Notes under the pieces: generated by a model
What the model saw: the letters and a program-made list of their open reading frames with translations, nothing else
Databases searched by the model: none
Told to the model about the DNA's origin: nothing
In this document: in pieces, positions 1 through 11,371 of the stretch
Layout: every line of letters begins with the position of its first letter
Numbering within the stretch: the stretch's first letter is position 1
Assembly (NCBI GenBank): GCA_012656075.1
Contig: JAAKBF010000247.1
Coordinates: 186,001 to 250,000, forward strand
Direction of reading: 5' to 3'
Source: Phytophthora hibernalis
Taxonomy: Eukaryota > Oomycota > Peronosporomycetes > Peronosporales > Peronosporaceae
DNA: 64,000 nucleotides
Position numbers and translations under genes: made by a program

Positions 1-492
1 ATTAAATACTTATTCGAATGGTCTCGAGCTCGCGAATCCCCACGTTCGGGCTGGCTCAAATGGTTCTTCGAACCTTAACGTGTCGGGCAAAGCAGCCGTG
101 GGATGTGAAATACTGTCGTCATACGTTGGAATTAACGACCCGAAAGCTGGGAGCTCCCGTCGGTATTGACTTCGAACCCTGCGAAGTCTTCGGGAAACCC
201 TGGGAGGCGATGCAGGGTGATTTAAATCCACTCGTTCGCTCAAAATTGGATCGCGGCCAGTACCATAGATTCCGTGATTGCTGCGATGGCTGCGGGGTGC
301 TCTTCTACTATTCGTTCGGATAATGGCAGGCTCTTCAATTCTTGGGGCCAGTACTATGCCTAATGTGCCAGTGCTGATCAAAATGGGAAGGCAATAGTTT
401 CAGTTGGCCGTTCGACTCCACGATTTTAATCAATTCATGTACACACGGCCTGCCGTGCACAGTGCGGTGCGACCCCGAACACGGCGAGCGCT
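1..492. other. No recognisable gene
   Basis: Open frames exist on both strands but none resembles a protein I know and none has a convincing start context. The stretch lies downstream of the broken MULE transposase that follows on the minus strand, so it may be the tail of that element. No terminal repeat could be seen because the window begins here. Confidence 0.4.
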
Positions 493-2110
493 CTAAACGA
501 CCAAAGACAATGTCTTCAGCTTTTTCCACAGCTTGTCTGTAGCCTTCAGCGCCCATATTGTGACGATGCGAACAACTGCGGAATACCGTTGTGCCTGTAG
601 TCGATACGGCGTGATTGTGAGACTTCGTTCGGTTAACAAACTGAGCGCCTTCGCTGACGACTGCCACCATGGGCGCGATTTCAGAAACATCGTGTACAGA
701 TCACCACGCGAGTTTTGCAACCATCGCTTGCATTTGGCATGAGTACCCTCTACAGCGGATGTAGATATGTAGCCATAGTGAGGGTACGATTTAATCCAGC
801 ATGCTACAATTGATGTCTTGAACTTCCACCAGTGCTTGTCGAGATAGCTAGCAAGAAGCGGGCTGATGGAGATTAATTCGGCCTTATGCACTTCAAACAA
901 AGACTCCGAGTCAGCATACACCGTTTGGTAATACGTCTCCATAAACGCACTTGTCTCCCATGAATTCTCAAAGCGATCTTGCCCTGGTGCAGGTTGTTCA
1001 ACAGGTACCTGCCCAAGCACTTGCCGTGTCTTGCTCAGTACGTTACGGTGCATGTGCCAATGACAGATCAACGCAGGTGTCGACAGAAAGACCCGCAGAA
1101 GCGCATTACGACAGGCTAGATCTCGGTCGGTAACAAAACCTTTGGCCGTCCAATGTGGTGCTCGCGAATGAAGTCTTCAATGGTGATCAGTGCCCACACA
1201 AAATCGCTTTCCACTTCACCTGGTAACCAGCATTGTGCGACTGGCAGTGCTGTATTCATACTCGTCATGGCTATCATATTCAGTAGTGGAATGTTGTATC
1301 GGTTTGTCTTGTAGGTGCAATCCAGAATGAGAACATCAGGGTGATCAGTATACAACGCTGTTGTAGCTGGATGCGCCCAAAACAAATGACGAATTTGATT
1401 GTTGGAAGGCTGTACCGTGTAGCGAAAAAGAAATCGCCTCCGCGCAACTCATCAAACAGGGCCTCTATTGGCGTGCGTGTCGCCATATCTTGCTGCCGTG
1501 AAGCATGTCTCGAGTTGGCTAGGTCCTTAGGTATGACCATTGAGTCTGCGTTAGTTACCAAAATCGATGCGTGTATATTCGCGACGGCGACACCAGCAGC
1601 CGTTTGTGCCCGCACAAAGTCATGAATGTTCTCAACCAGTGCTTGAGTAGAATCAATTGCACTTCGACGCCGGTGGGAAGCATGGATTCGGGCATCGCGC
1701 GAAGGCAGGTGATTATGGATTGAACTTCCTTCTTATGGTGTACGATAGCCCATTCCCCCTTAGGATCGCTCTTTCGCACAGCACATAGCTTGAGTTTCAT
1801 TGGACTTCGATCCTCGCATCGTCCGCACTCTCCGATTCCACCAAACGCCCAGTATTCTTCGGGAAACCCGCGCGGTCACACTCATAGTACTGAATAAAAA
1901 TGACCTTCCCGGTAGATATGCAGCAGTGCGCTGGGATACATTGAAGCCAGTTTCTTTTGTCCACATATGTAGGGCAGCCTCAGCACACTCGAAGCTCGGG
2001 TAGAAACACTCAGGTGGGGATGGGTCGTAAAACTGCTCATCCCCTTCTGGAAGGACAGGAGAAGTTGGAGTGGGTACGGAGGTGGATGTCGAGTCTTCAA
2101 TTGCTTGCAT
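493..2110 (-). pseudogene. Broken MULE-type (Mutator-like) transposase
   Basis: Read from 2,110 down to 493, successive frames give pieces of one Mutator-like transposase. A FAR1-like head region lies at 2,110-1,760. The first catalytic-acid box, DCTYK, is at 1,322-1,308. A second box reading VTDRDLA sits near 1,134-1,114, and HWHMHRN follows at 1,062-1,040. The C-terminal part, rich in Trp and Lys, runs to 493. The reading frame changes at least four times, including once directly before VTDRDLA, so no complete protein is made as the sequence stands. Family knowledge: MULE transposases use a DDE triad and are abundant in Phytophthora. No terminal inverted repeats or target duplications were found. 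The identification as a MULE is firm; activity is unlikely. Confidence 0.8.
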
Positions 2111-2206
2111 ATTGAACAGTACAGGTGGAGTGATCGTTGTCGGTTGAGCGGTTTGGAAAGTGAGCGCCGAGAAGACGACTACAACTTTCCAGATATAAAC
2201 TTCACC

Positions 2207-3222
2207 GATCTATCTGGTGTTGTGAAAGAATTGAACACACACATGATCTGTGTCAACGGACTCTAAGGCGAATTGATTTGCGCAGAAATGACTCGATCCT
2301 GTTACTGTAGCCAAGGTATCAGCAGCTTAGATAGCAGATCTACTTCAATCGTGTGTCCGTCCTCTAGACACGGAAGTTCCTCTACAAACAAACAAGCGTG
2401 AAGTGTCAGTTTGACGTCTGAAAGCGACTTCACGAAAAGAAAAAACATCAGGGATATGCACTCGCACTCACCGATTTCAGCTTCGTGACACCACGGAATC
2501 CGTGCTTGGAGAGGCTGACACCCTTGCCGGAGTCGCGCGTGCCAGTCCAGGGAGGTAAGGGTCGAGCACATCGCATCGGTTCATGTACACGGTGCCAGCA
2601 CTAATCTGCGAGCCCAGAGCCATGGCGTGGTCTTGGTCGGAGGAGAACACCGACGCCGTTAGCCCATACTTGCTGTCGTTGATTTTCTGGATGGCCTCGG
2701 CATCCGACGAAACGCGTTCCACGCCGACGATCGGGCCGAAAGACTCCTCCGTCATGATATTCATGGAGCCGTTGCAGCCAGCAAGCAGTGTAGGCGAGTA
2801 GAAGCGGCCCTTTCCAGCGACATCGGTAGTAATTCCACTACCCGTGAGCTTAACAGCACCCTTGGCCACATCATCATTCACGTGAGCATCAAGCATCTAC
2901 GGTGCGGTAGGAAGCGCCATGGGCCCAGGGATGTAATCGCGTCCGTCGGTTCGCCAAGGTTGTACGCCTCGAACAAGCTCTTGGCCTTTTCCAAAACTGA
3001 TTGTACTTGGACTCGTGAACGTAGATCCGCTCGACACCGCAGCACGACTGACCTGCGTTGTAGCAAACACCATCCACCCAACCCTCTGTAGCGGCCACAG
3101 CGTCCGCATCAGCGGTCACGTATCCAGCATCCTACATTCGTAACGAAGATCACTAGTTAGATACTAATGCAGATGCACCAAACAGCAATGCTTTTCACAC
3201 CATGTTCCAAGGTCACGTCGAT
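2207..3222 (-). pseudogene. Inverted duplicate of the 3' third of an aldehyde dehydrogenase gene
   Basis: This block is a near-identical inverted copy of 12,517-13,545, covering the last coding exons, their introns and about 150 bp of downstream sequence. It starts abruptly inside the exon that encodes the catalytic-Glu motif (LELGG in the full gene, LEHGV here), so the NAD-binding two thirds are missing. The catalytic-Cys region (GQSCCG) and the C-terminal part are present. The splice donor after LELGGN is destroyed, and the frame breaks near 2,985 and 2,541. With no start codon or N-terminal domain it cannot make a dehydrogenase. Beyond 3,222 the sequence switches to an unrelated repeat shared with 20.1-20.4 kb. 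Confidence 0.9.
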
Positions 3223-3738
3223 AAAGTTTGAATTTGGGTACAACATTTGGGCTTGATTACCCTTTTTAATACATAAATGGCCCAATGCACGAAACATACC
3301 TAGATAGCAATGCAATAATCGGCAGCCCAGGATGCACCAGCTTCTTCGTGTCGGCACCCTGGACCTCGAGCCACGGAGGATCTCCTGCACCACCGCGTCC
3401 TCGAGCAAAAGTCCGTTGTGTGGCGCAGCAGTTGAAATGAAGGAGGCGGTCGGAGGCGCGGAGTTCCGGTTATTCTTATGGAAATTTGGGTACAGTCTTG
3501 GGCTTGAATAAAGAACACCGCATATCGAATAACCTGCTCGATTGTGTGTTGGTGGGATTGCATTCATGTAATAGTCGGATGAACTGATTTAGTACATTGA
3601 AGATCAATCTTCCACCAATCACATACAACAATTTCGATTCCACCAATCAAAACCCGTAGACCGAGGACATCGAGAAAAAGTTAGCACGGGAGTTTGTTTG
3701 AACATCGCGCCCGTCCGGCAGCATTTGCAGACTTTGTT

Positions 3739-3759
3739 TTCATTTCTCAACTTGCAATC
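3739..3759 (+). promoter_or_regulatory. Oomycete-type initiator (Inr/FPR-like)
   Basis: The stretch TTCATTTCTCAACTTGCAATC resembles the oomycete core promoter, in which an initiator of TCATTYY type is followed by a flanking element of CAWTTT type. It lies about 15-35 bp before the first ATG of the pogo transposase (3,772), the usual distance for short oomycete leaders. This is a match to a loose consensus only. Confidence 0.4.
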
Positions 3760-3771
3760 TCCTCAACAAGC

Positions 3772-4946
3772 ATGCGGCCAACATCAACCGGAACGCGCCC
3801 GTTCCAAAACGCGTGCGCCTAACTAAGGCTCAAGAGCTGGAGCTGTGTAGGCGCCATCACGAGTTCCCCCTCGCCACTTACAACGAGCTTGCCAAGTGGG
3901 CGCGAGAAAAGTTCAATCTGTTGAAAACAAGTGATCTCATGGGTGCTCAAAGGCGAGAGCAGCCTCCGACCGCGTACATCCGACTGTCTGAATCGCAAAA
4001 ATGTCGCCCAGCCTACCAAGTGTACCTAGACCAGTGCGTGGTGGAGTTCGTCGTGGGGTGCGAAAGCATGCAGCTCTCTTTCGGGCCAGATGATTGTCGC
4101 CCAAGCTCGAAAGCTTGCACACCGACTCAAGATTCCCGTACCGTCTCAGCCTCGGTTCAGGAAGTCATGGTTGAGAAATCTGCAGGCTCGGTATGGCATT
4201 CGGTGGCGGCGGGCGTACGGGGAGTCGGGTGCAGTAGACTTAGAGGAGGTGGCCTCTGATTTCCACCGTTTGCGCAGCATAATCAACCAGTACGCAGGCG
4301 CGGATGTGTATAACATGGATGAAACGGGCTTCTACTACAACAACGTTCCGCGCGGATCGATTTGTCTAAACGAAGCGCCGGCACTAAAGCAAGACAAATC
4401 GCGAATTACTCTTGCGTTATGCTGCAACGCAACAGAGAGCGACAAACGCTCGCTTCTTTTCGTCGGAAAGGCTAAGCCGCGCTGGCTTAAGCACAAACCC
4501 AGCGGTGTGGACTATAAATCCGCTAAGAAGGCATGGATGACAACGGATATCTACCAGACGTGGCTGCAGGACCTCAACAAATCCATGCGTGATCAAGGCA
4601 GGCGAATAATATTGCTCGTTGACAATGCATCGTCGCACAGTGATGTGGGGCTCAACCTAACCAACGTCAGAGTAGAGAAGCTGCCTCCGAACACTACTTC
4701 GCAACTGCAACCGCTCGACCAAGGTATTATTTATTGTGTGAAGCGCTCTGTTCTGACCAAGAAGATGGACTTTGCATTGAAACTGATAGATAATGGTACG
4801 GATGATAATCCGTATAAAGTAGGAATGGAGAAAGGAGTGCGGTGGAGTGCAGACGCGTGGCAGATCTATATTCGAAGACCATTGAGCACTGCTGGCTCCA
4901 CACCGGGCTGATAGGAAAAGCAGATATCAGTTTCATTCTTCATTAA
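3772..4946 (+). pseudogene. Pogo/Tigger-like transposase (CENP-B-type HTH plus DDE_1), frameshifted
   Basis: The N-terminal part (about 3,810-3,960) looks like the helix-turn-helix of the pogo family (RLTKAQELELCRRH). The second DNA-binding helix region begins near 4,090 (AQARKLAHRLKIPVP). The catalytic DDE_1 core spans about 4,250-4,850. The first Asp lies in NMDETGFYYN (about 4,313), the second in LLVDNASSHS (about 4,614), and the third acidic position in QLQPLDQGI (about 4,710). The frame changes near 3,810, 4,090 and 4,862. After the last change the expected ending SKTIEHCWLHTG can be read up to the stop at 4,944. The element would be non-autonomous if these breaks are real, but other genes here carry similar one-base breaks that look like sequence errors. 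Confidence 0.87.
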
Positions 4947-5305
4947 CAAAACACAGTAGTTTATCTGTTTTCGTTCAAGCCGCTGTACCTCTAGACTCTT
5001 ATTACCCTTAAATTTTGAATAAAGATCAGGTGTTCTTTATTCAAGCACAAGACTGTAGTCGCTCAAGATACCTTTTGCGCCAAAACGTTTTTGATATTTG
5101 TTGTGCCTCTCAAAACTTATTGGAAGTGGATAAAGTCACACAGTGAGTGCAGCGTAATTTAAAAATAAAAATCGAAACAAAAATTATATTCCGATCACGC
5201 ATAAATTTCCCTATATTTGAAAATAGAGAAACACCTCCTCTCCCCCTTCCCCCTCCCCGGCCGTCTCTCAACCTTTCATTTCGAAATCCTCCGAAAAGAC
5301 AAAGC

Positions 5306-8300
5306 ATGGCGAGTGTCGCGTCGTCGAGCTCCGGCGTGGAGGCTGAGATCGAGGCTACAGAGGCGACCTTCCCCGAGGCCCACGTCCCTGCAACTACTGT
5401 GTATGCACCCCCATTGGAACAGCGCCAATATGCAAGCTGGGGACTTCTTTGCAGCTTTCGCCGCGAATCAGGATGCAACGCATCAAGTATTCAAGAAACG
5501 GACGTCTACGAGCGTGGCCGCGAGGAATGCTAGAAAGGAGGGGGACGCTGACGGTTAAGACGCATATCCCGGCACCAGTGCAGAGAAATGTGGAGCGGCT
5601 ACGGACGGGTGGACGTCCCTCATCTAGGCAACACCACTAACAATCGGTACGACTTTCATGATCACTATAAACGTGGTGAGTTACATTGTTAACATCTTCT
5701 TCTGCGTGGTTTTGCTAGTCTGGAGGCCGCCTGGGGACATTTAAAAGACGTACTGAAGCCCACCATGATGCTTGATGATTGTGTGGATACACTCATGTTC
5801 TTGTGGTCAATCGCTGAAATGGAGTACGCGAAGAAGATGACGGATGTTGGCTATATGCGTTACAGCGGGGCGGATGCGGAACTGGAAAAGATGGCCAAGG
5901 AAGTTAGCCAACACGCGTATCAGCTCGTTGAGAGACAATTCCGTGTGGCGAACGACCGAAAGACGCAGTATAATATTCGAGAGCTGCAAGATCACGTATT
6001 TGAGCTCACATCCTTGGCAGAACCGGAGCGCAAGTATCACATTGACACAAGCGTAAGTTTGTATTGAATCAATTCCTTGCATTGAATTTGAACTTATCAT
6101 TTCTCTTCCTTCTGTTCATTATGTAGACTTACAGATGCTGCTGTACTTTCATGAGGACGGAGCTGCTACCTTGTCGCCATGTCATCTATTGGCGACTGCT
6201 GTCGAACAACAGTGCAATTCCGGTGAAGCATATCCACCCGCGGTGGAGTTTAACATGTCCACTGAACATTCCTGTAAACGAGGATGACACCGCGGACGAT
6301 GAAGCTGGATGCAGCTCGTTTCGAGTTAGCGACTCTTCGTTAACAGCGTTCCGACACAAGGTTCTTGATGGCACCAACCAATTTCGCGTATCTCACGCTG
6401 TTGCGACGCGAATAGCCGACATCATGAGTCGTAACGGTACACCTGTTTTCACGAAGATGCTGGTGGCTTTAATGCGCTTTGAGGAGATTATAGTTGGTGG
6501 TGATGTTCCGTTTGGCTCTGAAACTGCGGTGCGGTCTGACCGACTGTCAGAGGTGAACCCGCTCTTTTAGTTATCTGCAGCGGTGCCAGCAAGCGACGTG
6601 GTCATGAGTCACAGCGAGGATGATGTTCCTCCAACGCTCGAAGCTGTCTCAGGAAAAGATCAAGGGTCTGAACCAGGTCACATTGACGGAGTGCCACCAA
6701 GCGAAAGTTACACCGACGGGGTGTCATTCATCGGAAATCACAATGGTAGAGTGTCAACAATCGACAGTCATACAGACAGTGTTCCAACAAGTGAGAGCCA
6801 CAATGACGATGTGCCTCCAATCGAGAGTCACAGCGACGAAGTGCCGAGAATTGAAAATCACATTGACGGAGTACCAGCACCTCAAGGACACCCTCTTGAA
6901 GAAGCAAGCGTAAATGCTTCTGGTTTGACTTTGCCTGTGAAGTGCCGAAGTCGCGAGTTACCCCAACCAGAGCTCCAGCTCCAGCGAGGACGTTTCTTTC
7001 TTCGTCTCGAAGAGTACCAAGAGCAGAGGACGCCCCAAAATACGGAAAGGCCAGAAACAGAAAGAAAACGACAACGAATGACAGACTCGCGCAAGGAGGT
7101 CACGAATCTGGTCCAAGGGACACTTGTATCAGTGCCCACACTCTCAAACGTATCGCGAGTGCTTAAATCTGCTTTCAGTTATGAGTCTGCTCACGAGGTT
7201 TTAGCTGGTTTCACCGTGAAAACACTGGGCCCCAGAAAACAAGCTATTGCTAAGTTGATTGCCCCTCACGAGTGTGCTCGTGAAAGTTAAGTTTGTTTTT
7301 ACTGAACAATTTGTGGCGAAATGTCTCCGGCTTTAGGATGAGTATGCAAAATCACTCCCAGAGATCAATCAATCTGTCGGCATTCGAGTACCAAGGGTTG
7401 GAGTATTTAGCCAAGATCATCTATACGTGATGACTCAATATCATCAAGTGATGCAAACTCTGACCGCGGCAGCTGACACCATGGAGTGGGTTCAATCTAC
7501 TTCATTAAATCGACTATCAGTACCGCCTGGTCTCGATGAATACCTAAATATTGGTAAAGATAGCGCTACTGCAGCAATTCGGAGTTTGTTATTGACTATG
7601 ACCCGAGAATCGCCCTTCGGACGGATTCGTAATGATGCTATATTACGGTTTCGCGAAGACGAATGGCTCAACGATGATGCCTTAATGCACGGTATGACAA
7701 TGCTTCACGAAGAATTCGGTCCGATTGGCATCATTTCCCCGCCATTTTGTGGGACTGGAGATTTCGAAAGTAAATACAAGATTATCGCAGGTACCGAGCC
7801 GTTTCACAGCCGCAATGGATTCGTGCTACTTCCACTCCACCTCGACAAACATCACTGGTGTGGCGTCGTGTTCGACCTGAAATCGACACCACAAACGCTC
7901 ACTGTGTTTGACCCTCAGCAAAAGCGGAAGCACTTCGAAGAATGCGAAACTATCGTCGAAACTTTGTTCGACGAGACCACGAAGTCGATGGCAGCTAAAC
8001 GAGAGGAAATGCTGGAATGGTTGTGCTTTTAATTTCATGCCGTGTACGTTCTTACTTGTCATTCTCATGAGCTAATCGTCACGACTTTCGAGTCGGTACT
8101 GAAAGTTGAAGAATATGAGTAGTAAGATAACAGTTCCCGAGGCAAAAGCAAAACTACTCGCTGCGCAATACCAAGACCTTTCTTCTAACGCTACAGTTTG
8201 ATTTCGCCTGTGGTGCATGAAAACACCGTTGAGCGCATTGGTCTCCACTTTTTGAAGCGCTATCACAGTTCAACCTGCATAAGGCGAGTAAGACGTAGAC

Positions 8301-8365
8301 CCACCACACGGCACACTTCAGCTGTTCGACGTCACAAACGAAACGGGTGTCGCGGCCTTGTTCGA
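5306..8365 (+). pseudogene. MULE-like element remnant: FAR1-like head, SWIM finger, Ulp1-type peptidase
   Basis: Several pieces in order suggest one element. A head starts at 5,306 (MASVASSSSG) and passes into GDFFAAFAANQDATHQVF in another frame. It is followed at once by a late MULE segment at 5,640-6,052 (NNRYDFHDHYKR, then LEAAWGHLK). A 74-bp intron (6,053-6,126) leads to a SWIM zinc finger (CCC then CRH at about 6,136-6,175). A 30-bp tandem repeat follows, then a C48 (Ulp1) peptidase domain at about 7,430-8,360. In the peptidase, WLNDDAL, the His of HHW (about 7,853) and the Asp of VFDPQQ (about 7,910) are visible. A Q-x5-C box (QFDFACG) in another frame at 8,194-8,214 fits the catalytic Gln and Cys. 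The DDE transposase core expected between head and SWIM region is missing. MULEs with Ulp1 genes (Kaonashi-like) are known from plants and other eukaryotes; this is an internally deleted copy. Confidence 0.7.
6685..6894 (+). repeat. Seven 30-bp tandem repeats coding for a 10-residue motif
   Basis: Seven diverged 30-bp units run in frame within the linker between the SWIM finger and the Ulp1-like peptidase. The peptide consensus is D-x-V-P-x-I-E-S-H-x (for example DDVPPIESHS followed by DEVPRIENHI). The units differ at synonymous and non-synonymous sites, so this is an old expansion. The repeat is acidic and His-rich and probably disordered. Confidence 0.85.
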
Positions 8366-8399
8366 TGTACATGTAATTACCGGTAAGTTCGCGCATCTT

Positions 8400-10030
8400 T
8401 CTCTCTCCCCACGAGTGCCTCCTAACAAGCAGTCCTCGAATTTAATCCCATACAATGATCGCAATAGCGTTTTCGCAAACCCACCTTGCGAACAAGTTGA
8501 AAACTATGGCTCCACAGGATAACTCGATGTTTCCAAACAATTCTTTTAGCCGAGGAACGTCAAACAAAATACACATACTATTGTACGTTTCTGGCATTTT
8601 TGGCACCGAGCCATTTCATGACGAGTTAGTTGTTGGGCCAGGCATGACGACTTAACGCGTTTACTTTAAACTTGTCAGAACCATTCTCACGTTTCTTAAT
8701 TCGTTTCTCGATCTCGTTAACCCTTCTAGCCCCGAATTCTGTATCCTACAGAATAAGCGTTTGAACAGAGGGGGGTTATCCAGCAAGCTTGGATGCATGA
8801 TCTCAGTCCGCATATAGACGTTTGTATTAAATGAGGTCCGTACATATATCTTGTAGGATCGGTGCTGGGTTGATAGCCGGGGTTCTTCAGTGGCAATAGA
8901 AAGGGTCATATAAATGGCCGACAGGTTTGAAAATCTAAACAAGAGCTCTTTCTTAGTTTGCGTCTACCACTCCATCACAAACCGTTTTACAAGACTGGAT
9001 CAACAGTGATGGCGCGCGCTGTCGAAGAAAGGAGGCCCCTGAAAGCTACAGTCCTCGTGAAGCACCGCCGCATGATACAATGGGGAGGGGACTAGAAGAC
9101 CTAAGGCGTGGTGTTGACGTTTGCGTTGGTAAGCGTTTAAATGTGAATTATGTGGCTAGAACTAATGCTGTTATTGTACTACATGCCTATAGCATTCCAG
9201 CGACTGTCTGACCGCCTACAACGTCCTCCTCCTGCGCCTACAAGACTCGCCACAGACTCTCAACCTCGTATTAGCAAAACAGGCGTCGTATGCAGTGATT
9301 GGGGCGGCGGTTACCTCCACCGCTTCTTTTACGATGCCTGTGCCAACTAATGCGGTCGCTGTTAGGTTCTGCGACCTACAACACCAAACTTTCCGATGTG
9401 CTTCCTGTATCGCCACCAAGAAACACAATTGAAATCACGATTGGCTTGTTGGAGTGTGTCTGCGCTCCAGTCCCCAACTCTATTATTGCTTTTGGCGGCA
9501 GCGTAAATTCTGAATGATACAGAAGAAGCTCAGGTAGAATTGGATGTTATTCCGGATGATACAGAGGATATACGAAAAACAACATGGCCGTCACTAAAGG
9601 GTACAACGTACATTGTATTTCACTAACGAAGAAAGCAAACACCAAATACGAACAAGGACATCGAGGACTTGGTCGCTATCCGAACCCCATGCACGAACAC
9701 GTATTAGACAAAACGGAGGCGTTCTAATCGTCGCAATATCAAACCGATCGTCTCAAGTACCTGCGGAATGTATTCTCAGCATTCGCAGAATCGAAGACAG
9801 GGTCTCTCGAGACGGGTTTCTTCTGTGCGTGTTGCAGCGACTTGTTCGAGGTCTTCGTGCCGCTCGCTATAATGTACGTCTAGGAAAGATCACAATGAAA
9901 ACGAGGAGGAGACGTCAGTCTAGGAGATGGTTGCATGTTAACTCTTCAATACAAACTGATCACTTCATAGGTACAATACGTAGTACTGTACAACCGTTGT
10001 CTTACTATCCATATCTCATAGAAACACGAA
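8400..10030. other. Gene-free repeat-like stretch
   Basis: No frame here gives a recognisable protein. Bases 8,660-8,960 include a TATA-like motif (CATATAAATGG near 8,905) and look like a regulatory or LTR-like remnant, but I could not find paired ends. The open frame at 9,613-10,131 on the plus strand (172 codons) is not similar to anything I recognise and has no start context that convinces me. Confidence 0.4.
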
Positions 10031-10036
10031 GAAGTT

Positions 10037-11130
10037 TTAAGCCACCTCTCTCTGGCCCACAATGTCCTGGGGTTCTTCGTTCCCAGGTTGTTCTCGGTAT
10101 TGCATATAATATGGCATCACCAGGTGCTTGACAAAGTTTTTCACCTCGCACGTACGCAGGTCTTCGTCCATCACGTCTGTATCGTATCCAAGCTGCCAGG
10201 CGAGGTCCTTGCGCGACGGGTCCGCCGCCAGCTCTTCCATTAGATCCACGAAGCGATCGGCGTCGTCCAGGTCCTTGAAAAATCCCAGTTGGGTGTTCAC
10301 CTCGCGACGGCAGTCCAGCAACCGCGCCATCTCGTGCAGATCGTACTCCGCGTGATACTGAGTGCCCCACATGACTCCATTAAGATATCGCAGGCTCACA
10401 CTCTGCACCGTCGTAAATGAGTTCGACGCGAGCTGCAGACCTCCCGGGTGAATGACTCGAACCTCGTCCTTGTGGCTGCTAAAAGCATCAAACACCGTTG
10501 GTTTGCCTTCGTACATGGGGTGAGCACGGCCCGCAGCGTTCAGATGGATCTTGCGTGCAAGTCCTAGCTCTTTGCCTCGCTTGTTCTTCTGCACGACACC
10601 TCCAGCAGTGGTCACTGCCAACTGCAGTCCAAAGCAGCTACCGAACTGAGGTACGCCATGAGCAAAGCTCTTTCTGGCCAGGTCCATCATCTGCACCACC
10701 GACGGGTCATCTCTCTCGTGCACCGCCAAGGACGACCCTGACCAGCCGACTCCATGGTACTGCACCACACAAACACACAAAGGGTCAGATAAACTAACCA
10801 CCACCCAAGACCCTTACAGCCTCGTACTTTGGACAGATCTGGTGCTACGAAGCCCGGATCGGCTGGGTAGACAATGTCATACTCTGCCGAGTGGCCAACG
10901 CTGCGTTCCGTGGCCTTGACGAGCATATTGGCGTACAGTTGTCCGGCGGTGGTGGCACCACCCGCTTTGAGGACGTCCCGACCGGTCTTGACATAGCCGT
11001 CCACCACTAGGTACCGGATCCCTTCGCCATCCTCTTGAGGCGTCGCAGTCGTGTGGAGGAGCTTGGGCGTTTGCACGCAGCAGATCGAGCGTCGTGCCAG
11101 TAGAGAGCGAGCAGCCACGCGCCTGAGCAT
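10037..11130 (-). CDS. Mitochondrial GMP-synthase-like glutamine amidotransferase (class I), copy 1
   Basis: Two exons (11,130-10,828 and 10,759-10,037) flank a 68-bp GT-AG intron. The start at 11,130 (MLRRVAARSLLARRS) is preferred over 11,196 because it begins a typical mitochondrial presequence rich in Arg, Ser and Ala. The mature part is a class I glutamine amidotransferase domain. The nucleophile lies in FGSCFGLQ, and the His and Glu lie in TQYHAEYD. Family knowledge: such domains hydrolyse glutamine and pass ammonia to a partner, but free-standing proteins of this kind usually have unknown acceptors. The ALDH gene starts 241 bp away on the other strand, so the two share a promoter region. 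A second copy lies at 23,026-24,282 with the same intron position (after LSK). Confidence 0.9.
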
Positions 11131-11371
11131 CTTGTTGGCGAGTGGAGATCGGTGGAGCGGGAGCGCCGCAAGAGGGTGACAGATGGCGACGGGCATCGAC
11201 GAATCTGAAGGGATGCGAAGGTCAAGGGTTGCAGCAGTGCTGACGCACTCAGCCAGCGAATCAGCGAATCAGCGAATCAGCGACGTTTTGTGGCGCTAGT
11301 CTGTAGAGTCTCCGATCCTGACGTTGCACATCACTACATCACTTTAGCAATCGCCAAGAGCTCCAAACGTC
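11131..11371. promoter_or_regulatory. Divergent promoter region with an 8-bp tandem repeat
   Basis: This 241-bp interval separates the starts of two divergently read genes, the amidotransferase and the aldehyde dehydrogenase. At 11,254-11,285 the 8-mer CAGCGAAT is repeated about three and a half times. No TATA box or known oomycete initiator was seen with confidence. Confidence 0.5.

Larger units (their letters stand above)
3493..5055 (+). mobile_element. Pogo-type DNA transposon with TIRs and TA target duplication
   Basis: The element starts CAGTCTTGGGCTTGAATAAA at 3,493 and ends with its imperfect inverse at 5,055. The terminal repeats are about 27 bp with one mismatch. It is flanked by TA at 3,491-3,492 and 5,056-5,057, the target duplication expected of the Tc1/mariner-pogo superfamily. 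It is 1,563 bp long and contains a single transposase gene with a DDE_1 domain. The empty target is visible in this same window: at 20,202-20,203 the flanks are joined by one TA. Both ends are intact, but the transposase frame is broken. Confidence 0.93.
3335..5125 (-). repeat. Copy of the 20.1-20.4 kb repeat, split by a pogo element
   Basis: Bases 3,335-3,492 and 5,056-5,125 together match 20,130-20,366 in reverse orientation. The two halves are separated by the pogo-type transposon at 3,493-5,055. Removing that element and one TA restores a continuous match to the copy at 20 kb. The left part keeps an open frame on the minus strand whose peptide (for example FISTAAPHNGLLLE) is shared with the 20-kb copy, which suggests that the repeat derives from a coding sequence of unknown function. 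Confidence 0.85.

Noticed and set aside
6685..6894. 30-bp direct repeats considered as a CRISPR array
   Set aside because: The units are contiguous with no spacers, lie in a coding frame and diverge at protein level; the genome is eukaryotic.
8660..8960. Possible LTR of a retrotransposon
   Set aside because: A TATA-like motif is present, but no second copy, primer-binding site or reverse transcriptase was found in the window.
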